From contig JADJWS010000003.1 in assembly GCA_016716235.1 (NCBI GenBank), positions 496,001 through 560,000 on the forward strand: a DNA stretch of 64,000 nt. The letters are read 5' to 3'. The notes under the pieces were generated by a model that did no database searches, had not been told where the DNA came from, and saw nothing but the letters and a program-made list of their open reading frames with translations. This document shows positions 16,701-23,433 of this stretch, piece by piece; the first letter of the stretch is position 1, and the number at the start of each line of letters is the position of its first letter. Source of the DNA: Candidatus Defluviilinea gracilis. Lineage in GTDB: Bacteria; Chloroflexota; Anaerolineae; Anaerolineales; Villigracilaceae. The position numbers were made by a program, and so were the translations under genes.

Positions 16701-17010
16701 CGGTTGGGGCGGCGCCATCGATCAAAGTGCGCGTGGCGCCGCTCGCTTCACGGACGATCAACTTGCCCGGGGCGGCAACTTGAAAGCGGCTATATGGCAT
16801 TACGCCCGGCATTGAGCCGCCGGCGGGGTAGTACACGCTTCCGTTCGTCGGGATCTTGCGCGAGACGAACACGATCGCGTAACTGAGCGATTGCTCGCTG
16901 GCGCTGGCTTGCGCTGGCGCCACTGCTCCAAACCCTGTGGAGAGAAGCATGAGAAGGAGTAAGCCGACATTCATGACTTTCCTTGCAATCTTTGTCGAAA
17001 TAGTAAACAT
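13744..17010 (-). CDS. Secreted beta-propeller/c-heme protein with discoidin-like domain
   Basis: 1088 residues, with GGAGG 5 nt before the ATG. A signal peptide (about 1-36, ending AQASA) is followed by propeller repeats of the WD40-like PD40/TolB type (DVSFDGTKIVF, DPAWLPDGRVAFSS, DVLPDGRVIISW) over about 40-480. A single c-type heme motif CVGCH lies at 611-615, after RPRSAPVI. An F5/8-type C (discoidin-like) domain spans about 625-775, then a Thr/Pro/Asn linker with duplicated GVTNPPVNTNTPV units (785-925) and a C-terminal beta domain. The propeller-plus-CxxCH order resembles proteins annotated as related to the hydrazine-synthase alpha subunit, but no beta/gamma partners are here, so that function should not be assumed. 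Expected outside the membrane; role unknown. Confidence 0.85.
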   Translation of the reverse strand: MFTISTKIARKVMNVGLLLLMLLSTGFGAVAPAQASASEQSLSYAIVFVSRKIPTNGSVYYPAGGSMPGVMPYSRFQVAAPGKLIVREASGATRTLIDGAAPTAASMNLIDVNAPDVSFDGTKIVFAGLANGSYSSNPMNNPGAWRLYVINVDGTGLRQLTFADQNLNMSQFGGVASSLSRYDDTDPAWLPDGRVAFSSTRWPSFGMYGAARTSNLYVVNGDGSNLHRITSERNGADRPLVDPLTGKIVFSRWWRNHHVATNDMGTIPDPRGGYIMKDGLCALNSSGARCFEPGGKFNMERNSWFLASINPDGTDLEQFAGQSNTTFNGSNINHAYGGSIAPDGSIYTTFFPMANGTEAAGFGGIRRYQRGPNGYSHIIGITTRDESVQQFVKTNPNSYGVYVGNYAGEPDVLPDGRVIISWAQDATQDYGLYIINADGSGLTKLYDNVGTTELRARAIRPRSAPVIADKITQNPSQLPPLAQGPYNTDGTFTFQALNVYFNAPVDVNILNAMPVGSANTIRFFIDHQRSQQTGSIEAFDWPILLEEVQINPDGSVTAQSPANVPLFEQIRSAQPGYEVPLVGNNKFYFESPGAAHVAGENYGRPGAVTACVGCHAGHTMIDVPNAEAAKWTNLATGATVSVSSTGSGSPSGINDRRVKMSIPNGATPRYWSSGGGNPSAQWVTLTFPVPVTVRTVRLYNPASFDSSNKVLDATVRLYSDAAGTVEVANKNSGPLTDTGTNVDFPEVFTRVVRVQFNSVSGNAAALGEIEVIARAEAANGTGGPTATAGPNVTPTFVSTSTNTPSVPVTSTFTSTPTTVVSNTATSTSIALPSATVTNTPLPPATSLPTITNTPVIGVTNPPVNTNTPVVGVTNPPVNTNTPVFVPTNTLTQVSPLPTNTSIPGSPLVRTIFPTAWTTSKGSVTGSLASLSLFDQKGADNNPQAYVAFQTPSSVYDGYQSFFIPADLNRSLVTGMALELNYKSPGPSTQVWTIALYDWRSKKWLTIGATNVDSSVEWRKQLMALPFISRYISSSGEIRILLKSNNANGDAFLDYEAIHLGLAAPNGALPEPTLTPTIIVPSPTETATP
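14370..14470. repeat. In-frame tandem repeat in the Thr/Pro linker
   Basis: About 39-bp units encoding GVTNPPVNTNTPV are repeated nearly identically within the gene, indicating recent slippage or unequal exchange in a linker. Confidence 0.7.
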
Positions 17011-17255
17011 GGGACCTCCAGGAAATGAATTGCCACACGAGTGGGCAAACCCTTTTCGATCAGGGTGTGCCTAAAGGTTACATGCCAACCACTTGTATTG
17101 AAAGTTTCGCTAAGCAAAAGTTACAAACATTTTTGTAAGAGTCGTCTGAACGAAAGTACTGGGCAGACCAGAGTACCGGCGCGCCTCGTTTGAACTGCCT
17201 AACAAACATGCAAAGTGGAAAAATCGCTCCGATTCCCCAGAAGCAAATGCGTGTT
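17011..17255. other. Spacer, nothing identified
   Basis: 245 bp between two minus-strand genes. I see no gene, tRNA or clear palindrome. Confidence 0.5.
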
Positions 17256-18503
17256 TTAAAACCTTTCCGCCGACAGCGGAGTCAAACCCAATTGCGACGC
17301 CTCTCCCCGCGCCAGCTGTGAAACCAGTTTGCCGGTGATCGGTCCCAGCGACATACCCAGCATGGCGTGACCAGCCGCGACGATCACATTTTCAAGCTTC
17401 TTCACGCGCGAGACGATCGGCAAGCCATCGGGCGTGCACGGGCGAAGACCGCGCCAAATCTCGATGACCCTCGCCTCCGCCAAACCAGGCAGGTAGTCCG
17501 ACGAGGCGTTTCGCATTGCCGCCACCCGCCGGGGATTGAGCGAAAAATCCATGCCAGCCAGCTCAAGCGTCCCGGCGATGCGAAGCGCGTGACCAAGGGG
17601 GTTGATCACCACACGCGCCTCCGAAAACAATAGGGGCAGGCGCGGCGTCACCGGCGGATTTTCCACCGTAACGCTGTATCCCTTGGCAGGCTGAATCGGG
17701 ATACGCAACTTCAACGCCCGCGCCACCTGTGGCGACCACGAACCGCTCGCAAGGATGATCTGCTCCGCAGTGAACTCGCCGCGCGTGGTGTGAACTTTCG
17801 TCACCCGCCCGCCTTGGGATTCAAACTCAAGCGCCTCTGTCTTTGTGTGGAGTTGGGCTCCCAACTCTTGAGCCTTTTCCGCCAACCCGACGACAAAGCG
17901 CCGCGGGTCGATACGCCCATCGCGCGGGTAATACACGCCGCCCGCGATCGACGGCAACAGCGCAGGCTCGAGTTCGAGCGCTTCATCACGGTTCACCATG
18001 CTGACGGGAATCTTGAACTCTTCGAAGAGGCGTGTCTCACGCCGTTCTTTTTCGAGCGCTTGTTTTGTAAGACATACCAGCAATGAGCCTTTGCCCTCGA
18101 AGCCAAAATCAAAGCCAGCCGTTTGCGACAGTTCTTCATACAGAGCGCGGCTGGCAAACAACAGATCGCGCAAGACCGGCAGAGATTTCAACATCTGCCC
18201 TTCGCGGCTCGCCCACACAAAACGCGCTAACCAGCGGATTAACTCAGCATCCATGCGCGGCTTGATGTAAAACGGACTTTCAGAGTCGAACAGCCAGCGC
18301 AACCCATCGCCCAACGCGCCAGGTGACGCGAGCGGCACGGCATGACTGGGCGCGATCAACCCGCCGTTGCCATACGAACATCCCGAAGCGATCTCGTCCT
18401 TTTCGATGAGCGTCACCCGCGCGCCTTGTTTTGCCAGAAAATAGGCTGAGCACACGCCGACTACTCCCCCGCCGATGATGAGAATTTCTGCGTTGGACTT
18501 CAT
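17256..18503 (-). CDS. FAD-dependent oxidoreductase, D-amino-acid dehydrogenase-like
   Basis: 415 residues. The N-terminus has the FAD-binding Rossmann motif (EILIIGGGVVGVCSAYFLA), then the acid-ended VTLIEKDEIASGCSYGNGGL typical of DadA-type enzymes. The C-terminus ends with the second flavin contact, IVAAGHAMLGMSLGPITGKL. Members remove hydrogen from D-amino acids or cyclic imino acids and pass electrons to the respiratory chain. D-hydroxyproline dehydrogenases belong to the same family, and hydroxyproline genes lie about 15 kb away, but that link is weak. The ATG lies 6 nt after a TATAAT box, with no Shine-Dalgarno sequence. Confidence 0.82.
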   Translation of the reverse strand: MKSNAEILIIGGGVVGVCSAYFLAKQGARVTLIEKDEIASGCSYGNGGLIAPSHAVPLASPGALGDGLRWLFDSESPFYIKPRMDAELIRWLARFVWASREGQMLKSLPVLRDLLFASRALYEELSQTAGFDFGFEGKGSLLVCLTKQALEKERRETRLFEEFKIPVSMVNRDEALELEPALLPSIAGGVYYPRDGRIDPRRFVVGLAEKAQELGAQLHTKTEALEFESQGGRVTKVHTTRGEFTAEQIILASGSWSPQVARALKLRIPIQPAKGYSVTVENPPVTPRLPLLFSEARVVINPLGHALRIAGTLELAGMDFSLNPRRVAAMRNASSDYLPGLAEARVIEIWRGLRPCTPDGLPIVSRVKKLENVIVAAGHAMLGMSLGPITGKLVSQLARGEASQLGLTPLSAERF

Positions 18504-18800
18504 GAAGTTATTATAGCAAACCGCTCATCGGTGTGGAATCGGAGGGAAGGGTAGAGTTATCACATGTGGTTTTGTTGTCCGCTAAAAGTTACCTTTACTC
18601 CGTGTGTTCCGTGATATCCGCGCGCAAAAGAGCATGGCTCCAGACTTAAGAAACGCTTGCTTAGGCTACTCAACCAGCGAGGGTTGGATGTGGTGTATAA
18701 TCTCCGCATCAATAATCTACATCAGCAGTCCACCGCTGTTTTCGACTGAGGGATACTCACTCTTTACACGTGCAAGGCTTCTGAAGAACAGGAAACCATT
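18504..18800. other. Divergent spacer, promoter region
   Basis: Separates the oxidoreductase (minus) from the helicase (plus). Apart from the two -10 boxes (18510-18515 minus; TATAAT at 18696-18701 plus, preceded by TGG) I see no gene. A 66-codon frame at 18604 has no support. Confidence 0.5.
18510..18515 (-). promoter_or_regulatory. -10 box TATAAT close to the oxidoreductase ATG
   Basis: Minus-strand TATAAT with 6 nt to the ATG at 18503. This implies a leaderless or near-leaderless mRNA; no clear -35 box. Confidence 0.45.
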
Positions 18801-20036
18801 TTGAACTTCACACAATTTAATTTAGATTCCCGCCTCATGCAGGGAATCAAAGTCGCGGGGTATGAAACTGCCACACCGATCCAAGAGGCGGCGATTCCCG
18901 CCGCATTGCGCGGACGCGACATCATTGGCACCGCGCAGACGGGAACGGGCAAAACCGCTGCGTTCGTCCTCCCCATTCTCAACAAACTGCTGGATGGACA
19001 ACGAGGAATGCCGCGCGCGCTCATCGTCACGCCGACGCGCGAACTCGCCGAGCAGATCAATCAGGTCGTGCGCGCGCTGTCGGCGGGGACGGGGCTGAGG
19101 AGCGCGACCATCTACGGGGGCGTCGGAGCCGACCGTCAGATCAAGGCATTGCGTCAGGGTGTGGAAATCCTGGTGGCTACGCCGGGGCGTCTGCTCGACC
19201 TCATCGGGCAACGCCATGCGAAAATGAATCGCATCGAAATTTTGGTGCTCGATGAAGCCGACCGTATGTTCGACATGGGCTTTCTACCCGATGTGCGCCG
19301 CATCATCAAAGCCGTGCCTGAACAGCGGCAAACGATGCTGTTCTCCGCGACCTTCCCCGCCGAAGTGGAACAACTCGCGGCGCAATCGCTCGTTGAGCCG
19401 CAAAAAATTGCGATGGGTATCAGCAAGCCCGCGGTCACGGTGAGTCATGCGTTATATCCCGTGCCGCAACATTTGAAAACGGGGTTGTTATTGCGCCTGC
19501 TCAAACAAACCGATTCGGATTCGATTCTCGTTTTCGTGCGCACGAAACATCGCGCCGACAAGGTGGCGAAACAGATCGCGCACGCGGGTTATCGCGTCAC
19601 GAGTCTGCATGGCAACCGCACGCAGGGACAACGCGAGCGCGCGCTTCACGGTTTCAAAACGGGACACTTCCACATCATGGTCGCCACCGACATCGCGGCG
19701 CGCGGTCTCGACATTGACAGCATCACGCACGTCATCAACTACGACATGCCCGACACCGCCGACGCCTACATCCATCGCATCGGACGCACGGGGCGCGCGC
19801 AACGCACAGGCGACGCGTTCACTCTGGTCACCGATGAAGACAAGGATATGATCCGCGCTCTCGAACGCATCATGGGGCATCCATTGGAGAAAAAGACTCT
19901 GCCCGACTTCGACTACTCGCCTCCCGCCCCGCCTCGGTCTGGTCACCAGCGCCGTGAAGGGACTCGCCCCCCACGCCCCGCCCCCACGCCGACGAGGTTC
20001 TCGAAGAATCGACTCGCGCCGAGGCGAAGATCGTAA
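18801..20036 (+). CDS. DEAD-box ATP-dependent RNA helicase (RhlE-like)
   Basis: 411 residues, read from a TTG at 18801 with CAGGAAA 7 nt upstream. All core motifs are present: Q motif region ATPIQEAAIPAAL, motif I AQTGTGKTAAF, PTRELAEQI, motif II VLDEADRMFDMGF, motif III SAT, motif V ARGLDIDSITHVINYD and motif VI HRIGRTGRAQRTG. The C-terminal ~45 residues are an Arg/Pro-rich basic tail (RRSGHQRREG type) that would bind RNA. It remodels RNA, often in ribosome assembly or at low temperature; a cold-shock gene lies 0.6 kb away on the other strand. Two small antitoxin-like genes follow within 12 bp. Confidence 0.92.
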   Translation: MNFTQFNLDSRLMQGIKVAGYETATPIQEAAIPAALRGRDIIGTAQTGTGKTAAFVLPILNKLLDGQRGMPRALIVTPTRELAEQINQVVRALSAGTGLRSATIYGGVGADRQIKALRQGVEILVATPGRLLDLIGQRHAKMNRIEILVLDEADRMFDMGFLPDVRRIIKAVPEQRQTMLFSATFPAEVEQLAAQSLVEPQKIAMGISKPAVTVSHALYPVPQHLKTGLLLRLLKQTDSDSILVFVRTKHRADKVAKQIAHAGYRVTSLHGNRTQGQRERALHGFKTGHFHIMVATDIAARGLDIDSITHVINYDMPDTADAYIHRIGRTGRAQRTGDAFTLVTDEDKDMIRALERIMGHPLEKKTLPDFDYSPPAPPRSGHQRREGTRPPRPAPTPTRFSKNRLAPRRRS

Positions 20037-20048
20037 TCGGCGAATAGT

Positions 20049-20318
20049 ATGACAAACAAAAAGAAAATTGACCCCATTCCCGAGGAATTCGGCAGTTACG
20101 AAGAAGCCGCCGAATTCTGGGACAAACACGATACAACAAAGTACCTGCAAAATTCGCGCCCTGTAAAAGTCATCAGCGAATTTCGTGAGCGTCGCTACGA
20201 AATTGCCATTGATGAAAACGTCGCTCAGGTGCTTCGGAAAGCGGCAAGGAAAAAGGGCGTTACACCCAGCCGCCTTGCAAACGACTTGCTACGTCAACGA
20301 CTTGCCACAAGAGCATGA
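20049..20318 (+). CDS. CopG-family antitoxin-like protein
   Basis: 89 residues. The sequence IPEEFGSYEEAAEFWDKHD near 10-28 is the hallmark of the CopG_antitoxin family (PF12441), and the C-terminal half (IDENVAQVLRKAARKKGV, then SRLANDLLRQRL) is the ribbon-helix-helix DNA-binding part. Such proteins normally neutralise a BrnT-type or similar toxin encoded next to them. Here the upstream neighbour is an RNA helicase and the downstream one another antitoxin-like gene (ATGA overlap), so no toxin is visible. The upstream gap is only 12 bp, so it may be read with the helicase. Confidence 0.8.
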   Translation: MTNKKKIDPIPEEFGSYEEAAEFWDKHDTTKYLQNSRPVKVISEFRERRYEIAIDENVAQVLRKAARKKGVTPSRLANDLLRQRLATRA

Positions 20319-20536
20319 CAAACTCCATTCCGAACACAGCTGACGATAACATGCTGGAAGAATATAATTTCAGCAAGGGTATTCGGGGTAAATACGTTGA
20401 CCGCTTCAAGGAGGGGAGCAACCTCGTCGTCCTTTCGCCCGATGTGGCTGAGGTATTCACAGATTCCGAATCCGTGAATGAAGCTCTGCGAACGCTTATT
20501 AAAATTACGCGTGAAAGTAAAAAGATACCTGCGTAA
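20315..20536 (+). CDS. Small conserved protein, antitoxin-like
   Basis: 73 residues, overlapping the preceding antitoxin by 4 bases. The core MLEEYNFSKGIRGKY, then VVLSPDVAEVFTDSESVNEALR belongs to a small family often met in cyanobacteria and Chloroflexota as a lone gene or near toxin genes; its function is not established. An internal ATG at 20351 would give the shorter form usual for the family. A terminator follows directly, so this closes the operon. Confidence 0.75.
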   Translation: MTNSIPNTADDNMLEEYNFSKGIRGKYVDRFKEGSNLVVLSPDVAEVFTDSESVNEALRTLIKITRESKKIPA

Positions 20537-20541
20537 CAACG

Positions 20542-20570
20542 AACCCGTCTCAATGAGAGGCGGGTTTTGA
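20542..20570 (+). terminator. Terminator after the antitoxin-like pair
   Basis: 10-bp stem AACCCGTCTC with GAGGCGGGTT (one G-U pair), 5-nt loop AATGA, then TTTTG, starting 5 nt after the stop codon. Confidence 0.8.
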
Positions 20571-20574
20571 ATCA

Positions 20575-20603
20575 AAAACAGCCCCGCGAAATCGCGGGGC
20601 TGT
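20575..20603 (-). terminator. Terminator of the cold-shock gene
   Basis: 11-bp perfect stem ACAGCCCCGCG with complement, 4-nt loop, followed on the minus strand by TTTTTG, 13 nt after the cold-shock stop codon. Confidence 0.9.
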
Positions 20604-20615
20604 TCTCTTGTCAAA

Positions 20616-20828
20616 CTAGCTCACTGTGGTGACGTTGCTAGCCTGCGGACCCTTCGGTCCCTGTTCCACGGTGAATTCGACTTTCTGGCCTTCCGTCAGA
20701 TTCTTGAACCCATCGCCTTGAATGGCGGAGAAATGGACGAACACGTCCTTGCGGCCTTCGCGCTCGATGAAGCCGAAGCCTTTTGTTCCGTTGAACCACT
20801 TGACCGTTCCGATAATTCTGTCAGACAT
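20616..20828 (-). CDS. Cold-shock domain protein (CspA family)
   Basis: 70 residues from the ATG at 20828, which has AAGGAGG 9 nt upstream; longer readings of the frame lack family support. RNP1 is KGFGFIE and RNP2 is DVFVHFSAI, the single-stranded RNA/DNA-binding face of the five-stranded OB barrel. It acts as an RNA chaperone. A minus-strand TATAAT at 21025-21030 would give a leader of about 190 nt, in line with the long structured leaders of csp mRNAs. The terminator at 20575 ends the transcript. Confidence 0.95.
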   Translation of the reverse strand: MSDRIIGTVKWFNGTKGFGFIEREGRKDVFVHFSAIQGDGFKNLTEGQKVEFTVEQGPKGPQASNVTTVS

Positions 20829-21024
20829 TGTATTTGCCTCCTTTGGCAAAAGTAAAGATGTAGGCGTCCTGTTCGTTCCATCGGAGGTAAAACAAAACTG
20901 AAGTCGGTCTGATCTCCGTAACGCGACATTCATGTCGCTCTTGCGCAAGAACAACCTGAAAGACGAGATAAATCTCGCCTTACAGCTTTACCGCGTAAGG
21001 TGAGTTACTAACCCGAGATCACGT

Positions 21025-21030
21025 ATTATA
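21025..21030 (-). promoter_or_regulatory. Possible -10 box of the cold-shock gene
   Basis: Minus-strand TATAAT about 200 nt before the start codon; no convincing -35. It is offered as a candidate because csp genes usually have long leaders. Confidence 0.35.
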
Positions 21031-21038
21031 AGGAAACA

Positions 21039-21071
21039 AAACGGGACGAAGGTTTTGCCTTCGTCCCGTTT
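21039..21071 (-). terminator. Hairpin after the small secreted-protein gene
   Basis: 14-bp perfect stem AAACGGGACGAAGG with complement and a 5-nt loop. It lies 48 nt past the stop of the minus-strand gene at 21119. The T-tract is weak. Confidence 0.65.
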
Positions 21072-21118
21072 GAGTCCAACGTGTATTGAAGTGAATATCT
21101 CTGCATTTCCAAATCTGG

Positions 21119-21640
21119 CTAATCTTCCACTGGGGCGCAAAAAGTTCCAGTAATCGTCCAGGTTTGGCCATCTTTTTCTGCCGTATCATCAAAGTATCCC
21201 GATTCCTCTAATGCCTCCCACTGCTCAACCATCATTCCGCCGTTCTGCCAAAATTTCCCGTACACATAGGAGTTCCAGGAATACCAGAATACCTCACCCT
21301 CGCCGCATCCTGCCGCGGGCGCGTCAGCTACAACGGGCGCTTTCGGCTGAGGCACGTGAACCATGATTACCTGCCCCGCCACACGCAACACCCCATCTAG
21401 ACCGGCATACTTGCCTGGAACGCGGCAAACCACCTTGCCCGTTTCAGCATCCTTGAGAACGCACTCCACAGGGATAGACGTTCCACTGGAAGTCATGTGG
21501 GCATTCTTCAATTGCTGTGGGGTGACCCCGGGTATATAAAAAACCACGCGCGAACCAGCCGCGCTGGCTGAGCCAACATTCACCCCCAAGGCTGTCGCAA
21601 ATACCGCCAAAACCATTACGTATGCAAACCATTTCTTCAT
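21119..21640 (-). CDS. Secreted protein of unknown function
   Basis: 173 residues. A Sec signal peptide (MKKWFAYVMVLAVFATALGV, cleavage after about ASA at 25-27) leads a mature protein with five cysteines (VECVLKDAETGKVVC, GCGEGEVF, GTFCAPV) and a Pro/Ala spacer near 97-110. The cysteines suggest disulfides outside the membrane. I recognise no family. The gene has its own downstream hairpin and an isolated position, and the upstream gene on the same strand is an unknown membrane protein. Confidence 0.7.
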   Translation of the reverse strand: MKKWFAYVMVLAVFATALGVNVGSASAAGSRVVFYIPGVTPQQLKNAHMTSSGTSIPVECVLKDAETGKVVCRVPGKYAGLDGVLRVAGQVIMVHVPQPKAPVVADAPAAGCGEGEVFWYSWNSYVYGKFWQNGGMMVEQWEALEESGYFDDTAEKDGQTWTITGTFCAPVED

Positions 21641-21923
21641 TGTTTTACCATCTCCTTTTTATATAGATTGATAACGATGCCATATTCTTGCATATCTTTT
21701 TTTAAATGGCAATGGCTATAACCGACAGCCGCGCAAAGCCACAAATAAAATGCAAAGCGTAAAGTTGTAACCTTTTTTAGCGTGTCGAACACGGAACGCC
21801 CGGCCGATTAAATGATCACGCCCCGGAAGTTCCGGGGCGTGTTTTGATTCGTCCGGCGGTTACTTATCCGCTTCCGCTTTCACAAGGACAGCGCGCGCCA
21901 CCACGCGCTTGCGATCCTTAGGA
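21641..21923. other. Spacer with one hairpin
   Basis: Only a hairpin stands out at 21818-21840 (ACGCCCCGGA and complement, 3-nt loop, then GTTTTG on the plus strand). It lies downstream of the minus-strand gene at 21924 and may end its transcript. Confidence 0.5.
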
Positions 21924-22523
21924 TTATGCGACTACCGTAGGAACCAAGGCAAAGTAAATAACCAACCCTGCGATCAGAGCCGCCAATCCCAATAGAGAGA
22001 AGAACCCGCGCATCTTACTTTCCGCATGAAGCAGGGACGCCCATGCGGTCAGGGCAAGCCCAAGCGCCATGATCAACATAACAAGTTGAAGCTGGTCGCC
22101 GCGTTCGTCCCATTGAGAGCCAATCTCGAAGTTATAGTCTGAGTCATCCCAGTAGGCGATGGCGTCGGCATACAACTCATCGGAATATTGTTCATCCATT
22201 GGGTATTCGTCGCCGTTGCGCGCTATCGCATCGAACAGGCTTTGCGAAAAGTTCCCTTCATAATACTCGGCGGCTTCGGGGTTGTTGCCGCTGTTGATAT
22301 ACCAATTATCGTAGTTGCCCTCGTCTTGAATCCAATTCTGATTCGCGCTGAGATATTCAGCATTCCCGTCGTTGAGCGCCTGCATCCCCTTGATCTCGTA
22401 CTTGTTTTGCTCAGAATCCGCCATGGCGCCCTGATAACTCGAAAAGGCGGTCAGCGCGCTCAACAACGCGATCATGGCGCCTAGAAAAACTTCATTACGC
22501 AAAAAACCAAATAAATTCTTCAT
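21924..22523 (-). CDS. Three-helix membrane protein with acidic loop
   Basis: 199 residues. One hydrophobic segment near 13-33, then a long acidic, Asn/Tyr/Asp-rich loop (about 35-140: GNYDNWYINSGNN, DEQYSDELYADAIAYW), then two more segments near 144-163 and 173-195. The loop may be extracellular or helical. No family recognised; a DUF4337-like architecture (N-terminal helix, long loop, two C-terminal helices) is a distant possibility. The gene stands alone between spacers rich in repeats. Confidence 0.65.
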   Translation of the reverse strand: MKNLFGFLRNEVFLGAMIALLSALTAFSSYQGAMADSEQNKYEIKGMQALNDGNAEYLSANQNWIQDEGNYDNWYINSGNNPEAAEYYEGNFSQSLFDAIARNGDEYPMDEQYSDELYADAIAYWDDSDYNFEIGSQWDERGDQLQLVMLIMALGLALTAWASLLHAESKMRGFFSLLGLAALIAGLVIYFALVPTVVA

Positions 22524-22707
22524 GTTCCTACTCCTTGAATATGTAGCGATTTGTTTACGAGCGGGATTATATTCAATTAGAGAAATAGTCTGACTTTCAA
22601 AATTGTCGGCAGATCGCCGGATATTGAAACGCGTAATTCACTCATTCGCGCCTTTCGCGTTACAACATTCCCCACTTTGCCAAAGCCATGCGCGCCCCGG
22701 AAGGAAC

Positions 22708-22945
22708 GGTGAAACAAACGTATAAAAAACCATCCTTGCCACAGAGCGCGCAGAGAACCTCTGAGAAAAACCTATAAAAAATCTCTGTGGACTCGGTGTT
22801 CTCCCCTGGCGCCGCCCGCCAGGGCAGGTGTGTGGCTGAGGTTCTTTTTCAGCCTTCAAGAAACACTCTGAGGCCGCAGAGATAAAATCTCAAATTCTCT
22901 ATGATCTCTGTGGCTTTGGCTTTACACACCCAAATAGCCACTCCC
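22708..22945. repeat. CACAGAG miniature element, expanded copy
   Basis: Left end GTGAAACAAACGTATAAAA, right end ACACCCAAATAGCCACTCCC; between them words such as GCCACAGAG and CTCTGTGGC occur in opposing orientation. Ends and inner words match the copies at 39768-39900 and 52553-52674. This copy carries about 100 bp of extra sequence with an internal GCGCCGCCCGCCAGGG segment. Confidence 0.75.
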
Positions 22946-22958
22946 CCAGAAAACAACC

Positions 22959-22987
22959 TTGTTTGTCGAATTATCAGGTGATATAAT
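22959..22987 (+). promoter_or_regulatory. tRNA-His promoter
   Basis: TTGTTT (22959-22964), 17-bp spacer, TATAAT (22982-22987), 15 nt before the tRNA. Confidence 0.7.
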
Positions 22988-23002
22988 CCCGCCGCTTCAC
23001 AT

Positions 23003-23075
23003 GGAGCCTGTAGCTCAACGGCAGAGCGCTACACTGTGGCTGTAGATGTTGTGGGTTCGAAACCCATCAGGCTCC
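23003..23075 (+). tRNA. tRNA-His (anticodon GTG)
   Basis: Anticodon stem CTACA/TGTAG encloses CTGTGGC, anticodon GTG. The first base G23003 is the extra G-1, which pairs with C73 at 23075; the acceptor stem proper is GAGCCTG with CAGGCTC. T8, A9 and the T arm GTGGG TTCGAAA CCCAT are standard. CCA is not encoded. Confidence 0.95.
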
Positions 23076-23083
23076 CAGTACAT

Positions 23084-23124
23084 AGACTTCCGAAGTCTCG
23101 AAGATTTCGGAAGTCTGCTTTTAA
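23084..23124 (+). terminator. Hairpin after tRNA-His
   Basis: AGACTTCCGAA and its 11-bp complement TTCGGAAGTCT around an 11-nt loop, then GCTTTTAAT. Confidence 0.7.
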
Positions 23125-23267
23125 TCCTGCGAACTGATTACTTTACAGAATGCTTTGGGACGCAGACCCTTGCACCGCCCCCAAGGGCAGGTGAAAACGC
23201 TGATTCGCCGATTCGAAAGAAAGAAATCTGCGTTTTCCGCGCGAATCAGCGTCCCGAGTTTGAAAGT

Positions 23268-23350
23268 CAGGACTTACACAGTTGGCGGGCAGTTGTACTG
23301 CCGCCGCCGCAGTGCAACTACGGCGCAACAGGTTTAACTGCGTAAGTCCT
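23268..23350. mobile_element. MITE-like element, family A, copy 1
   Basis: About 82 bp with terminal inverted repeats AGGACTTACACAGTT and AACTGCGTAAGTCCT, and an inner core GGCAGTTGTACTGCC (a palindrome) plus CCGCCGCAGTGCAACTACGG. The flanks AAAGT (23263-23267) and AAAGT (23351-23355) look like a target-site duplication. No coding capacity. Further copies are at 37212 and 58658. Confidence 0.8.
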
Positions 23351-23420
23351 AAAGTGTAAGGTTATCTACCCGGCGCGTATTTTTTCTCCAAGCCCAAACT
23401 CCGCGTCTTTTAAAAACGAG

Positions 23421-23426
23421 TACAAT
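23421..23426 (+). promoter_or_regulatory. -10 box TACAAT, 7 nt before glgA ATG
   Basis: TACAAT with 7 nt to the ATG at 23434 and no ribosome-binding site; fits a leaderless glgA mRNA. The -35 region is not recognisable. Confidence 0.5.
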
Positions 23427-23433
23427 AGCCCAC

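Larger units (their letters stand above)
22524..23002. other. 479-bp spacer: miniature repeat and tRNA-His promoter
   Basis: Contains a long copy of the CACAGAG repeat (about 22708-22945) and the tRNA-His promoter (22959-22987). The frame at 22638-22859 lies wholly inside this repeat zone and is not supported as a gene. Confidence 0.6.
23125..23433. other. Spacer with a repeat arm and a MITE-like element
   Basis: Positions 23158-23252 form a long imperfect palindrome (GGGACGCAGAC..., CGCTGATTCGC, GCGAATCAGCGTCCC). A MITE-like element follows at 23268-23350. I see no gene. Confidence 0.6.

Noticed and set aside
13744..17010. Hydrazine synthase alpha subunit
   Set aside because: Only the propeller-plus-heme layout is similar; a single heme motif and no partner subunits, so the enzyme name is not justified.
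18604..18804. Small open frame upstream of the DEAD-box helicase
   Set aside because: It spans the likely promoter and ribosome-binding region of the helicase gene and shows no coding signs.
23003..23076. tRNA-His seemed to lack the encoded G-1
   Set aside because: Placing T8-A9 at 23011-23012 shows that G23003 is G-1 and pairs with C73 at 23075, so the gene is normal.
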